From contig NZ_JPRS01000039.1 in NCBI RefSeq assembly GCF_000738085.1, positions 1 through 33,703 on the forward strand: 33,703 bases of DNA, given 5' to 3'. This document shows, piece after piece, positions 16,271-24,779 of the stretch. How positions within the stretch are numbered: position 1 is the first letter of the stretch; the number at the start of each line of letters is the position of its first letter. Both the position numbers and the translations under genes were made by a program. A model generated the notes under the pieces. The model did no database searches and had not been told where the DNA came from. It saw nothing but the letters and a program-made list of their open reading frames with translations. Source of the stretch: Cryobacterium sp. MLB-32. GTDB taxonomy: Bacteria; Actinomycetota; Actinomycetes; Actinomycetales; Microbacteriaceae.

Positions 16271-17520
16271 CGGGTCCCTCCGTCGTGGGTCGGCGCCGCG
16301 GCATCCGCTGCCTGAACGGTGTTCTCAACGAGGGGCGAGCCCGAAACGGATGCCTCGGCCGGTTCCATCACGAGCGGCTGCGGCCCGATTTCATCGGCCT
16401 CGCTCTGCCGGTCGATCTCGCTGCCGAGGCTGCGCAGAATGTCATAGACGAGGCCGATCACGACGAGATACACGCCGATGTCGAAGATGGTCGAGGTACC
16501 GAAAGAGAGCGAGCCGAGCACGGGCACCTCGGCCGTGACGTACGCGGATTCGAGCGGGAGTCCGCCGAAGAACAGCGACACGATGCTCATGCCCACGGCC
16601 AGCACGATTCCGAGTCCCAGAATCTTGCCCGGGTCGATCGGTGCGGCCTCACCGAGCTCATAGCGTCCACCGGCGAGATAACGCGCCACCAGGGCGAGGC
16701 CCGCGATGAGTCCACCGGCGAACCCGCCGCCGGGCTCGTTATGGCCGGCGAACAGCAGGTAGATGGAGACGATGATCGCGGGGTGGAAGAGCAGGCGCAC
16801 GAGCACCTCGATCAGGATCGACCGGTGCTGCGCGGGGATCTTGCGCCCGGCCAGCAGGAAGGCCTGGCGTGTGACGGCGTGCCCCTCGCTCGAGAGTTCC
16901 GGCTCCGCGACCACGCGTCGGCGGTTTCGGCCGAGCCGCCGTGTGCGTGAGTCCTTGAGCCGCGGCACCTCGGCGTTGCGGCCCGAGACGAAGAGCAGGC
17001 TCGCGACCCCGGTCGCCACCACGATGAGCACCGCGATCTCGCCCATCGTGTCCCAGGCCCGGATGTCGACGAGCATCACGTTCACGATGTTGTTGCCATG
17101 GCCCTCCTCGACGGCCAGGCGCGGAAGCTCCGTGGCGATACTCGGATCCTGGCGGGCGCCCAGGGCGATCACGCCGATGGTGCCCATCACCGCGCCCACG
17201 AGGATGCCGATGGTCGCCCGTCGCTTGCGGTTCGTCGATCGGTTGTGTTGCGCAATCTGCGTGGGAAGGCGCCGCAGAACAAGCACGAACACCACAAGGG
17301 TGATCGTCTCGACGAGCGCCTGGGTGAGGGCGAGGTCCGGTGCGCCGTGCAGGGCGAACAGTGCCACGAGGCCGAAGCCGGTGACGCCGGCCAACAGCAC
17401 CGCGGTCATCCGCTGCCCCACCCGCGCGGCCATCACGGCCGAAATTCCCATGATGAGCGCGATGAACACCTGGCCGGGGTAATCCCAGAGCACGAGCGCG
17501 TCGGGCCAGCTGCGGTTCAC
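16267..17520 (-). CDS. mnhB: Mrp antiporter MnhA C-terminal (MbhD/MbhE) plus MnhB domains
   Basis: A 417-residue membrane protein if GTG 17520 is used. The first part, GQVFIALIMGISAVMAARVGQRMTAVLLAGVTGFGLVALFALHGAPDLALTQ, is the MbhD-type region normally at the C-terminus of MnhA. Next comes an MbhE-type segment (NIVNVMLVDIRAWDTMGEIAVLIVVATGVASLLF). After a basic linker comes the MnhB domain (LLFHPAIIVSIYLLFAGHNEPGGGFAGGLIAG, FGTSTIFDIGVYLVVIGLVYDILRSLGSEIDRQ). In Actinobacteria these are normally fused to MnhA. GTG overlaps the mnhA TGA (GTGA), like every other junction here. Alternatively a lost base near 17525 has split a single 1000-residue MnhAB protein: the upstream reading RFAAAVNRSW fits on from mnhA. 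The C-terminal tail is acidic/polar. Confidence 0.85.
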   Translation of the reverse strand: MNRSWPDALVLWDYPGQVFIALIMGISAVMAARVGQRMTAVLLAGVTGFGLVALFALHGAPDLALTQALVETITLVVFVLVLRRLPTQIAQHNRSTNRKRRATIGILVGAVMGTIGVIALGARQDPSIATELPRLAVEEGHGNNIVNVMLVDIRAWDTMGEIAVLIVVATGVASLLFVSGRNAEVPRLKDSRTRRLGRNRRRVVAEPELSSEGHAVTRQAFLLAGRKIPAQHRSILIEVLVRLLFHPAIIVSIYLLFAGHNEPGGGFAGGLIAGLALVARYLAGGRYELGEAAPIDPGKILGLGIVLAVGMSIVSLFFGGLPLESAYVTAEVPVLGSLSFGTSTIFDIGVYLVVIGLVYDILRSLGSEIDRQSEADEIGPQPLVMEPAEASVSGSPLVENTVQAADAAAPTHDGGTR

Positions 17521-19268
17521 TGCCGCGGCGAAGCGAGGGCGAGCACGAACACCGTGAGGATGGTGCCGAGGTACTGAGGCAGGCCGCCACGCTGGCCGAC
17601 GTGCGTCACTCTCGCGGCGAGGCGGTCGACGGCGCGCACGGTGAGACCGTAGCCGAGGCCGGCGTCGATCCACGGCGGAACCTGTGCCTGCAGCCGCGCC
17701 ACGCGTTTGCGCCACCGGAAGAGCAGCGCACCGAGGGCGATCACGATCGCGCTGAGAAACAGTGCGGGCTCAAACCCGTGCCACAGGGCCAGATGGTACG
17801 GGTCGCTCGCGCTGCCGGCACCGGGGACGGTGTTCGCGTAGGGGGTGAGGAACGGATCTACCGCGGAGGCGAACAGCCCGAGGCCGACCGTCGCGACGGT
17901 GAGCACGGCGGGAGCCAGCAGGCTGTCCCACGGGCTCGGGTGCAGGGCCGTGCGCGCGAGCTTCGGGCGCGTGCCGAAGGCTCCCCAGAAGAAACGGATG
18001 CTGTAGGCGACGGTGAGCACGGAGCCGACGGCCGTGCCAACCAGCGCGATCCAGCCCCAGGCGTTGCCGCTCACGCCCGCGTCGATCAGTGAGGTGAACA
18101 CCGCTTCCTTGGCGACGAAGCCGAACAGCGGCGGGATGCCGGCCATGGAGGCGACGGCGATCAGCGCGATTGCCGCGAGAGCAGGGCTGCTGCGACCGAC
18201 ACCGGAGAGGCCTCTCCAGTCCCGGGTTCCGGCGCGATGGTCGATCACGCCCACGACGAGGAACAGGGTGGCCTTGTACAGGGCGTGGGCGAGCAGCAGC
18301 GCGACGCCGGCCAGGGCGGTATCGCGGGTATTGAAACCCACGGCGATCATGAGGAAGCCGAGTTGGCTGACCGTGCCGTAAGCGAGCAGCAGCTTGAGGT
18401 CGTACTGGCGGAGGGACCGCCACGCGCCGACCAGCATTGTCCACACGCCGAGCGTCACGAGCACGGGCAACCAGCCGTCGCTTTCCGCGTAGCCGGGCGC
18501 GAGGCGGGCCACGATGTAGATGCCCGCCTTGACCATGGCCGCGGCGTGCAGGTAGGCGCTGACCGGGGTGGGGGCCGCCATGGCGGCCGGGAGCCAGAAA
18601 TGGAAGGGGACGAGCGCGGACTTCGACAGCGCGCCCACCAGAATGAGCAGGATGGCCCAGGTTCCGAGTGTGCCCGTCACGGGTTGGGCCACGATCACGG
18701 CGAGCGAGGTCGTGCCGGCACCGACGGAGATCATGATCACACCGACGAGCATGATCAGGCCGCCGAACGTCGTCACGAGCAGCGCCTGCAGGGCGGCTCC
18801 GCGGCTCTCCCGCTTGCTCGTGTAGTGACCGATCAGCAGGTAGGAGAGCACGCTGGTGATCTCCCAGAACATGAACATCACGATCACGTCGTCGGCGGTC
18901 ACCAGACCGTACATGGTGCCGGCGAAGGCAAGGAGCAGCGCGGCGAATCGGCCGAGGCCCGGCTCGTCCGGAGAGAAATACCGCGCGCAGTAGATGAGCA
19001 CGAGCGCGCCGATGCCGGTGACCACGAGCGCGAGCAGCCACGCGAGGGAGTCGACCCGGAACGAGAAGCTGATGCCGAGCGTGGGGATCCACGGCACGTT
19101 CTGGGTGACGGCCCCGCCGGCGGTCACGACGGCGGTCTGCGTCAGCGTGTAGGCGAAGGCACCGGCCGGAAGCAGGGCGATGACATAGAAGACGCGGGGC
19201 CCCCACCACCGGGTGAGCAGCGGGGTGAGGAGCGACAGCGCGAGGAAGGCGAGCAGGACGGTGGTCAT
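17517..19268 (-). CDS. mnhA: Mrp Na+/H+ antiporter subunit A (N-terminal NuoL-like part)
   Basis: A 583-residue NuoL-like ion-translocating subunit with about 15 predicted transmembrane segments. Signatures include FRVDSLAWLLALVVTGIGALVLIYCARYF, then ADDVIVMFMFWEITSVLSYLLIGHY with the conserved Glu. SKSALVPFHFWLPAAMAAPTPVSAYLHAAAMVKAGIYIVARL contains the membrane Lys/His residues, and YDLKLLLAYGTVSQLGFLMIAVGF follows. The frame stops after QYLGTILTVFVLALASPRQ, where family members continue into the MbhD region; that region is in the next frame. ATG 19268 has GGAGG 5 nt upstream. It is the first gene of the seven-subunit operon, divergent from the permease at 19419. Role: Na+ export, pH and salt tolerance. 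Confidence 0.92.
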   Translation of the reverse strand: MTTVLLAFLALSLLTPLLTRWWGPRVFYVIALLPAGAFAYTLTQTAVVTAGGAVTQNVPWIPTLGISFSFRVDSLAWLLALVVTGIGALVLIYCARYFSPDEPGLGRFAALLLAFAGTMYGLVTADDVIVMFMFWEITSVLSYLLIGHYTSKRESRGAALQALLVTTFGGLIMLVGVIMISVGAGTTSLAVIVAQPVTGTLGTWAILLILVGALSKSALVPFHFWLPAAMAAPTPVSAYLHAAAMVKAGIYIVARLAPGYAESDGWLPVLVTLGVWTMLVGAWRSLRQYDLKLLLAYGTVSQLGFLMIAVGFNTRDTALAGVALLLAHALYKATLFLVVGVIDHRAGTRDWRGLSGVGRSSPALAAIALIAVASMAGIPPLFGFVAKEAVFTSLIDAGVSGNAWGWIALVGTAVGSVLTVAYSIRFFWGAFGTRPKLARTALHPSPWDSLLAPAVLTVATVGLGLFASAVDPFLTPYANTVPGAGSASDPYHLALWHGFEPALFLSAIVIALGALLFRWRKRVARLQAQVPPWIDAGLGYGLTVRAVDRLAARVTHVGQRGGLPQYLGTILTVFVLALASPRQ

Positions 19269-19418
19269 GCGGCCTCCAGGCTCGTCAGGTCGGGGTCTAA
19301 GGGGTCAGTCTATCAGCCGTCTGGGGGTCACCCTCTGGATACGTCAACAACGCCGGTGAGGCCCGTGGCCCGGCAGCGGTAGTGTATCCGAGGCAACAAA
19401 ACGATCGGACGTGGCCCC

Positions 19419-20969
19419 ATGACGAGCACAACCCAGGGGTCCCAGCACCCGGATCACCAGGCCGACCACCGCGCGGAGACACCGCTCGAGCACATCGAAG
19501 ACGCCCTGAGCGTTCACGAAGACGAGGGCCTGCACAAGGGGCTCAAGGCTCGTCACGTGCAGATGATCGCCATCGGCGGCGCCATCGGCACCGGTCTGTT
19601 CCTCGGCGCGGGCGGCCGACTCGCCAGCGCGGGCCCCGCCCTCGTGATCGTGTACGCGGTGTGCGGCCTGTTCGCCTTCCTGATTCTGCGCGCGCTCGGT
19701 GAGCTCGTGCTGCACCGCCCATCGTCGGGATCGTTCGTGTCGTACGCCCGGGAATTCTTCGGGGAGAAGGCCGCCTTCGCGACCGGCTGGCTGTACTGGC
19801 TCAACTGGGCGATGACCGCGATCGTCGACGTGACCGCGGTTGCGCTCTATATGAACTTCTTCTCCACGTACTGGGCGCCGTTCGGCACCACCCCGCAGTG
19901 GATCTTCGCGTTCCTCGCCCTCGTGGTGGTGCTCGCCCTCAACCTCCTGTCGGTGAAGGTCTTCGGCGAGCTCGAGTTCTGGTTCGCCCTCATCAAGGTT
20001 CTCGCCATCGTGGCCTTCCTGATCGTGGGTACCGCAATGGTGATCTTCGGCACGCCGCTCGACGGTGCATCCGCCGGATTCGCGCTGATCGCTGAAAACG
20101 GAGGCTGGCTGCCCAACGGGTTGATCGCATCCGTTCTCGTGGTGCAGGGCGTCGTGTTCGCCTATGCCTCCATCGAACTCGTCGGCACGACGGCCGGCGA
20201 GACGAAGAACCCCGAGAAGATCATGCCGAAGGCGATCAACACGGTGATCATGCGCATCGCCGTGTTCTACGTCGGGTCGGTGCTTCTGCTCTCCCTGCTG
20301 TTGCCGTACACGGCATACAAGGCGGGCGAAAGCCCATTCGTCACGTTTTTCGGAACAATCGGGATCGATGGTGTCGACGTGATCATGAACCTCGTGGTGC
20401 TGACGGCGGCGCTCTCCTCGCTCAACGCCGGTTTGTATTCCACCGGGCGCATACTCCGATCGATGTCACTCGCTGGCTCAGCCCCGCGCTTCGCCGCCCG
20501 GGTCAGCAAGCGGGGCGTACCTTTCGGCGGCATTCTGCTCACCGGCGGTGTCACCCTGCTGGGTGTCGCGTTGAATGCGTTTGTGCCGGAGCAGGCGTTC
20601 GAGATCGTGCTCAATGTGGCGGCACTCGGAATCGTGAGCTCGTGGGGCATGATCGTGCTGTGCCAGATGCGCCTGCAGGCCTGGGCGAAGAAGGGTCTGC
20701 TCGAGCGCCCGGCGTTCCGCATGCCCGGCGCTCCCGTGACGAGCTACCTCACCCTGGTGTTCCTCGTGGGCGTGCTCGTGCTCATGGCCTTCGACTGGCC
20801 GGTGGGAACACTGACCATCGGCTCCCTTCTTCTCATCATTCCGGCGCTCGTTCTGGGCTGGTACGCCTGCCGTGGGCGCATCCTCGAGATTGCGATCGCT
20901 CGACAGGGCTATACGGGCCGGATACCCGTGATCGCGAATCGTCCGTTGGCCGACCGCCCCCGGGAGTAA
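19419..20969 (+). CDS. ansP: Amino acid permease, AnsP-like (APC superfamily)
   Basis: A 516-residue permease with 12 predicted transmembrane helices and a hydrophilic N-terminus of about 45 residues. The AAT-family start of TM1, [36 protein letters not shown], is present. [50 protein letters not shown] and [22 protein letters not shown] also match. The sequence resembles L-asparagine permeases most, but other AAT members (GABA, proline, D-serine/alanine) share these motifs, so the substrate is tentative. It would import amino acid with protons. ATG 19419 lacks a strong ribosome site. It ends 10 bp before the convergent MFS gene without a visible terminator. Confidence 0.85.
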   Translation: MTSTTQGSQHPDHQADHRAETPLEHIEDALSVHEDEGLHKGLKARHVQMIAIGGAIGTGLFLGAGGRLASAGPALVIVYAVCGLFAFLILRALGELVLHRPSSGSFVSYAREFFGEKAAFATGWLYWLNWAMTAIVDVTAVALYMNFFSTYWAPFGTTPQWIFAFLALVVVLALNLLSVKVFGELEFWFALIKVLAIVAFLIVGTAMVIFGTPLDGASAGFALIAENGGWLPNGLIASVLVVQGVVFAYASIELVGTTAGETKNPEKIMPKAINTVIMRIAVFYVGSVLLLSLLLPYTAYKAGESPFVTFFGTIGIDGVDVIMNLVVLTAALSSLNAGLYSTGRILRSMSLAGSAPRFAARVSKRGVPFGGILLTGGVTLLGVALNAFVPEQAFEIVLNVAALGIVSSWGMIVLCQMRLQAWAKKGLLERPAFRMPGAPVTSYLTLVFLVGVLVLMAFDWPVGTLTIGSLLLIIPALVLGWYACRGRILEIAIARQGYTGRIPVIANRPLADRPRE

Positions 20970-20979
20970 TGTCGCGCGG

Positions 20980-22263
20980 TCAGGCGACGCGGCGGCTCGA
21001 CATCCGGTCGGTCACGACCACCAGAGCGAGCGCGAGACTGAGCAGGCCCACATAGACCCACGGGACGACATTCAGGCCCACGGTATCCAGCAGAAGCGCG
21101 CCGAGCAGGGCTCCCGCGCCGATACCGGCGTTGAACGCTGTCGTGTAGAACGCGCTCGCGGTGTCGCGAATGCGAGCAGAGGCGCTGTGCAATAACCGGG
21201 TCTGCAGCAGGGGCGGCAGGGTGCCGAAGGCGAGGCCCCAGAGCATGAAGGCCACCACGGCGACCGGCATGGACACGACCGAAACGGGCAGCAGCGTCAG
21301 GGCGAGCACGGTCACGGAGAGGGCACTCACGGCGACACCCACCACCAGCCCGAGCTGCGGGCGCGGCCCGAAGACCGTTCCGACGAGCAACAGGCCCACG
21401 GCCCCGGCGATGCCGAACAGGAACAGCATCATGGGTACATCGGATGAGCCGACCCCCAGCCCGTCGGTGAGGAACGGTGTGACGTAGGTGTAGAAGGTGT
21501 AGTGGCCCACCATCGTGATCGCCGTAATCGCGCAAATCAGCGCCACCGCGGCGGTCGTCGGGTCGCGACGCGGCGGGGTGGCGGCGGGAACGGATGTCGC
21601 TGCCGCGGTCTTCCCGCGCGCCTGCTGCCCCGCGTGGTGCGTCACCGTGGGCACGAAACGCCACACGAGCGCGGCACCCGCGACCATGAGGACGGCCAAC
21701 AGGATGAAGGTGAGTCGCCAGCCCAGCAGGTGACCAGCCAGGGTGGCGACCGGAACGCCGAAGATGAACGCGAGAGTTCCGCCGGCGACGGTGATCGACA
21801 CCGCGCGACCGATCTGTTCCTTGGGAACGAGATGTCCGGCATAGGCACCGACGACGGACCAGAAGATGCCGTGCGCCATGCCCCCCAGCACGCGCGACGC
21901 CACGACAAATTCGTATGTGGGCGCAATGGCCGTGAGCACGTTGCTGAGGGCGAAGACCAGGAGCACGGCAACGACGAGCCCGTGACGCGAGACTCGGCGG
22001 GTGAGATGAGCGAGGCTCGTGCTCGTCACCACGACGGTGAAGGCGAACCAGCTCACGAGCAGACCGATCTGGGACCGATCGACGTCGAGGGAGGCGCTCA
22101 TCTCGGGCAGGAGACCGACGGGCATCATCTCGGAGGTGATCGAGAGGAACACGGCTGCGCCCAGAACGATGAGGCCGACCCAGGGAAACGGCGGGGCGGG
22201 AACGGCCGACGGCGCGGTCGGCCCGTCGGCGCGTTGAATGGGAATTGAGGCAGTGAGAGACAT
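20980..22263 (-). CDS. MFS transporter, drug/arabinose-efflux type (DHA1, AraJ-like)
   Basis: A 427-residue transporter with about 12 predicted helices. The conserved start of TM1, FPWVGLIVLGAAVFLSITSEMMPVGLLPEMSASLDVDRSQIGLLVSWFAFTVVVTS, and ASRVLGGMAHGIFWSVVGAYAGHLVPKEQIGRAVSITVAGGTLAFIFGVP match the AraJ/YdhP/Cml group. A charged loop rich in Ala/Thr/Arg lies between helices 6 and 7. These proteins export sugars, drugs or metabolites; the substrate is unknown. The start is ATG 22263, as the frame continues upstream to a GTG at 22380 but with non-membrane sequence unlike the family. No clear ribosome site is seen. Divergent from purU across a region with a 14-bp palindrome. Confidence 0.85.
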   Translation of the reverse strand: MSLTASIPIQRADGPTAPSAVPAPPFPWVGLIVLGAAVFLSITSEMMPVGLLPEMSASLDVDRSQIGLLVSWFAFTVVVTSTSLAHLTRRVSRHGLVVAVLLVFALSNVLTAIAPTYEFVVASRVLGGMAHGIFWSVVGAYAGHLVPKEQIGRAVSITVAGGTLAFIFGVPVATLAGHLLGWRLTFILLAVLMVAGAALVWRFVPTVTHHAGQQARGKTAAATSVPAATPPRRDPTTAAVALICAITAITMVGHYTFYTYVTPFLTDGLGVGSSDVPMMLFLFGIAGAVGLLLVGTVFGPRPQLGLVVGVAVSALSVTVLALTLLPVSVVSMPVAVVAFMLWGLAFGTLPPLLQTRLLHSASARIRDTASAFYTTAFNAGIGAGALLGALLLDTVGLNVVPWVYVGLLSLALALVVVTDRMSSRRVA

Positions 22264-22366
22264 GTTGCTGCAATCGCGAGCGGCGGTTCCGGGCCCAGGG
22301 AGCCAACATCGACTATGGGAAAAACAGAACGGCTGCGCGCTGACGTGCGCGCCCGGGGCCGCGAGT

Positions 22367-22380
22367 GTGGTCGCGACCAC
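22367..22380. promoter_or_regulatory. perfect 14-bp palindrome GTGGTCGCGACCAC, candidate operator
   Basis: It lies in the region between the divergent MFS gene and purU, 57 bp before the purU ATG. Exact dyad symmetry suggests a dimeric regulator such as a TetR or MarR type. No regulator gene is adjacent. Confidence 0.45.
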
Positions 22381-22424
22381 CGTCTACGCTATCTGACCCG
22401 TCGCCGCGTGGCCACTCCCGCGGG

Positions 22425-22430
22425 TAATCT
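22425..22430 (+). promoter_or_regulatory. -10 element (TAATCT) 6 nt before the purU ATG: probable leaderless promoter
   Basis: TAATCT fits TANNNT and ends 6 nt before ATG 22437. There is no Shine-Dalgarno. Confidence 0.5.
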
Positions 22431-22436
22431 GGCCGG

Positions 22437-23318
22437 ATGACTTCTGCACTCGCGGCACCGCACCACCCGGCCAACAATCACTGGGTGATCACCCTCGTGT
22501 GCGCGGACCAGCCGGGCATCGTGCATGCCGTCAGCGGCGCCATCGTCGAGGCTCGCGGCAACATCGTCGAGAGCCAGCAGTTCTCGAGCGATGACACCGG
22601 GCGCTTCTTCATGCGCCTGCAGGTGGAATCACCGGCCGAACGCGGCAACTTCGATGCCGCCCTGGCGCCGGTGATCGCGCGCTATGACATGACCTCGGTC
22701 ATCGACGTCGTCGGCCGCCCACTGCGCACGCTCGTGCTTGCGTCGTCGGCCGCGCACTGCGTCAACGATCTACTCTTTCGCCACCGTGGTGGCCAGGTCC
22801 CGGTCGAGATTCCCCTCGTGCTGAGCAATCACGGCACCCTCCGCGACCTCGTGGGGTTCTACGGCGTGCCCTTTGAATCGCGGCCGATCACGGATGCGGC
22901 GAGCAAGGCGGCCTTCGAGGCCCGGGTCATCGCCGCGGTCGACGAGCTCGACATCGAACTCGTCGTGCTGGCGCGCTACATGCAGATCCTTTCCCCTGAA
23001 CTGTGCGAGCGGCTCGCCGGGCGCATGATCAACATCCACCATTCTTTCCTGCCCGGATTCAAGGGCGCCAACCCGTACCGACAGGCACATGCTCGCGGCG
23101 TCAAGCTCATCGGCGCCACGGCCCACTTCGTCACGGGTGACCTCGACGAGGGGCCAATCATCGAACAGAACGTCGTGCGGGTCGACCATTCCCGAACCCC
23201 GGCCGAGCTCGTGGCCATCGGGCAGGATGAGGAAAGCCGCACGCTGACCCAGGCCGTCACCTGGTTTGCCGAGAATCGGGTGCTGCTCGACGGCGCTCGC
23301 ACCATCATCTTCAAGTAG
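22437..23318 (+). CDS. purU: Formyltetrahydrofolate deformylase
   Basis: A 293-residue PurU that hydrolyses 10-formyl-THF to formate and THF. It balances the one-carbon pool and feeds formate to PurT where that exists. It has an N-terminal ACT domain (residues about 17-95, WVITLVCADQPGIVHAVSGAIVEARGNIVESQQFSS), which in the E. coli enzyme senses Met and Gly. A formyltransferase-fold domain follows. The catalytic residues are N199 and H201 in NIHHSFLPGFKGANPYRQA, and D237 in DLDEGPIIEQ. The length is normal. It shares the folate theme with glyA-folD 10 kb away. It is followed by tandem repeats and the YrdB-like gene. The start is supported by a leaderless-type promoter. Confidence 0.95.
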   Translation: MTSALAAPHHPANNHWVITLVCADQPGIVHAVSGAIVEARGNIVESQQFSSDDTGRFFMRLQVESPAERGNFDAALAPVIARYDMTSVIDVVGRPLRTLVLASSAAHCVNDLLFRHRGGQVPVEIPLVLSNHGTLRDLVGFYGVPFESRPITDAASKAAFEARVIAAVDELDIELVVLARYMQILSPELCERLAGRMINIHHSFLPGFKGANPYRQAHARGVKLIGATAHFVTGDLDEGPIIEQNVVRVDHSRTPAELVAIGQDEESRTLTQAVTWFAENRVLLDGARTIIFK

Positions 23319-23320
23319 TG

Positions 23321-23362
23321 CACCGTCACGGGGCCACCGTCACGGGGCCACCGTCACGGGTC
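23321..23362 (+). repeat. 14-bp tandem repeat, three copies (CACCGTCACGGGGC)
   Basis: Copies at 23321, 23335 and 23349; the third differs at one base. It begins 2 nt after the purU stop. Confidence 0.85.
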
Positions 23363-23452
23363 CGAACGTCACCGCATTGAACGACTCCGCACCGAACGTC
23401 ACCGCATCGAACGGCTCAGCGTCGAACGTCGCTGGGCCGAGCGACTCGGAGC
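23363..23452 (+). repeat. 30-bp tandem repeat, three degenerating copies
   Basis: Copies start at 23363, 23393 and 23423 with CGAACGTC. The first two are close to each other and the third is diverged. In the frame of the downstream gene the unit is a 10-residue repeat of type APNVTAxNxS, but no ordinary start codon precedes it. Confidence 0.8.
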
Positions 23453-23462
23453 CACTCATCGC

Positions 23463-23468
23463 TAGACT
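23463..23468 (+). promoter_or_regulatory. -10 element (TAGACT) 7 nt before the GTG start: probable leaderless promoter
   Basis: TAGACT fits TANNNT and ends 7 nt before GTG 23476, with no Shine-Dalgarno. This supports the short start over an extended reading through the repeats. Confidence 0.5.
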
Positions 23469-23475
23469 GACTGTC

Positions 23476-23847
23476 GTGACAGACACCCCTCAGGACCCCG
23501 CGCAGAAGCCCGCCGTCGGCCCCAACGACATGCTCCGTTTCGTGCTCGAACTCTTCGCATTCGTGACCCTCGGCATCTGGGGGTTCCTGGCCTGGCCGCT
23601 CCCCTGGCCCGGCGTCATCGTGGGGTTCGCTGCCCCGGCCTTCGCGATTCTGGTCTGGGCGCTGTTCCGCTCCCCCAGGGCCGTCTTCACCCTTGATCCT
23701 TTCGGCAAGGCCTTCGTCGAGATCTGCGTCTTCGGCGCTGCGGCAATCGCCTGGTGGGACCTCGGCCAGCCCATCATCACTGTCGTCTTTGCCATCACGG
23801 CCACCGTGAGCGGCATTATCTCCGGCCGCAGAGAACTCGCCGACTAG
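23476..23847 (+). CDS. YrdB-like (DUF2568) small membrane protein
   Basis: A 123-residue protein with four predicted transmembrane segments: FVLELFAFVTLGIWGFLAWP, PGVIVGFAAPAFAILVWALF, AFVEICVFGAAAIAWW and IITVVFAITATVSGIISG. The spacing and the motif LFRSPRAVFTLDP fit the YrdB/DUF2568 family, whose function is unknown. The start GTG 23476 is chosen from the -10 element 7 nt upstream and from family length. The frame is open much further up, through the 30-bp repeats and into purU, but without a credible start. It ends 5 nt before the amidohydrolase gene, so the two are probably co-transcribed. Confidence 0.8.
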   Translation: MTDTPQDPAQKPAVGPNDMLRFVLELFAFVTLGIWGFLAWPLPWPGVIVGFAAPAFAILVWALFRSPRAVFTLDPFGKAFVEICVFGAAAIAWWDLGQPIITVVFAITATVSGIISGRRELAD

Positions 23848-23852
23848 TCGTC

Positions 23853-24779
23853 GTGACTGCCCCCGTCAGCGACTCCGCGCTCAGCCACTCCGCGCTCACC
23901 GACGCGGACGTACCCGCATGGTGGGGATCGCTCGATCTGCCCGGTCTGGTCGACATCCACACGCATTTTCTGCCCGAACGCATGCTGCGCCGGGTCTGGG
24001 CACATTTCGATGAGGCGGGCCCCCTGATCGGCCGACCCTGGCCGATTGAGTACCGCACCGATCAGGACTCCCGGCTGGCCAGCATCCGGGCCCTGGGCGT
24101 GCGTCGTTTCACGGCACTCACGTACGCGCACCGACCGGGGATGGCGGCCGACCTCACCGACTTCGCCCTCGACCTCGCGGCGAGCGAGCCCGATGTGGTG
24201 CCCAGCGCCACATTCTTCCCCGAAGACGGCGTGCTGAATCAGGTGAATTCGGCGCTCGACCGGGGCGCCCGGGTCTTCAAGATCCATGCGCAGGTGGGCG
24301 GCTTCGATCTGCGCGAGCCGGCGCTCGATCCGGTGTGGGGGCTCCTGGCCGACGCCGAGATTCCCGTGGTGATCCACGTGGGCAGCGGCCCGGTGCCGCG
24401 GCAGGGTTTCACCGGACCCGACAAGCTCGAGGGCGTGCTGCGTCGGCATCCGCTTCTCACGGCCGTCGTCGCGCACATGGGATCGCCCGAGTACGGCGAA
24501 TTCCTCGCCCTCGCCGAGCGATACTCACGGGTACACCTCGACACAACGATGGCGTTCACGGACTTCTTCGAGGCGGTCGCGCCCTTCCCCGCCGACCTGT
24601 TTCCCCGGCTCGCCGACCTCGACGGCCGGGTGGTGCTGGGCAGCGATTTTCCGAACATCCCCTACCCCTACGCGCACCAGCTCGAGGCGCTCGGGCGGCT
24701 GCGCGACCGTGAACCTCGCCTCGACGATGACTGGCTGCGTCAGGTGTGCTGGTTCACCGGGCTTCGACTGCTGGGCTGA
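23853..24779 (+). CDS. Amidohydrolase family 2 (TIM-barrel metal hydrolase/decarboxylase type)
   Basis: A 308-residue protein of the Amidohydro_2 family. The metal motif DIHTHFLPERM has H36 and H38. Further barrel strands read FKIHAQVGGFD, VVIHVGSG, VAHMGSPEYGEFL and, at the end, VVLGSDFPNIPYPY with the conserved metal-binding aspartate D265. The family includes hydrolases and non-oxidative decarboxylases (ACMSD-like); the substrate is unknown. The start is GTG 23853, 5 nt after the YrdB stop; homology begins about 25 residues later. The gene's 3' end overlaps that of the convergent MFS gene by 26 bp. Confidence 0.88.
   Translation: MTAPVSDSALSHSALTDADVPAWWGSLDLPGLVDIHTHFLPERMLRRVWAHFDEAGPLIGRPWPIEYRTDQDSRLASIRALGVRRFTALTYAHRPGMAADLTDFALDLAASEPDVVPSATFFPEDGVLNQVNSALDRGARVFKIHAQVGGFDLREPALDPVWGLLADAEIPVVIHVGSGPVPRQGFTGPDKLEGVLRRHPLLTAVVAHMGSPEYGEFLALAERYSRVHLDTTMAFTDFFEAVAPFPADLFPRLADLDGRVVLGSDFPNIPYPYAHQLEALGRLRDREPRLDDDWLRQVCWFTGLRLLG

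Noticed and set aside
14769..19382. Long plus-strand open frames opposite the Mrp operon (up to about 400 codons)
   Set aside because: Rich in Glu/Arg/His/Gly low-complexity sequence, typical of the antisense of membrane genes; every stretch is explained by mnhA-G.
23321..23452. Possible CRISPR array
   Set aside because: Repeats are directly adjacent without unique spacers and degenerate within three copies; no cas gene is nearby.
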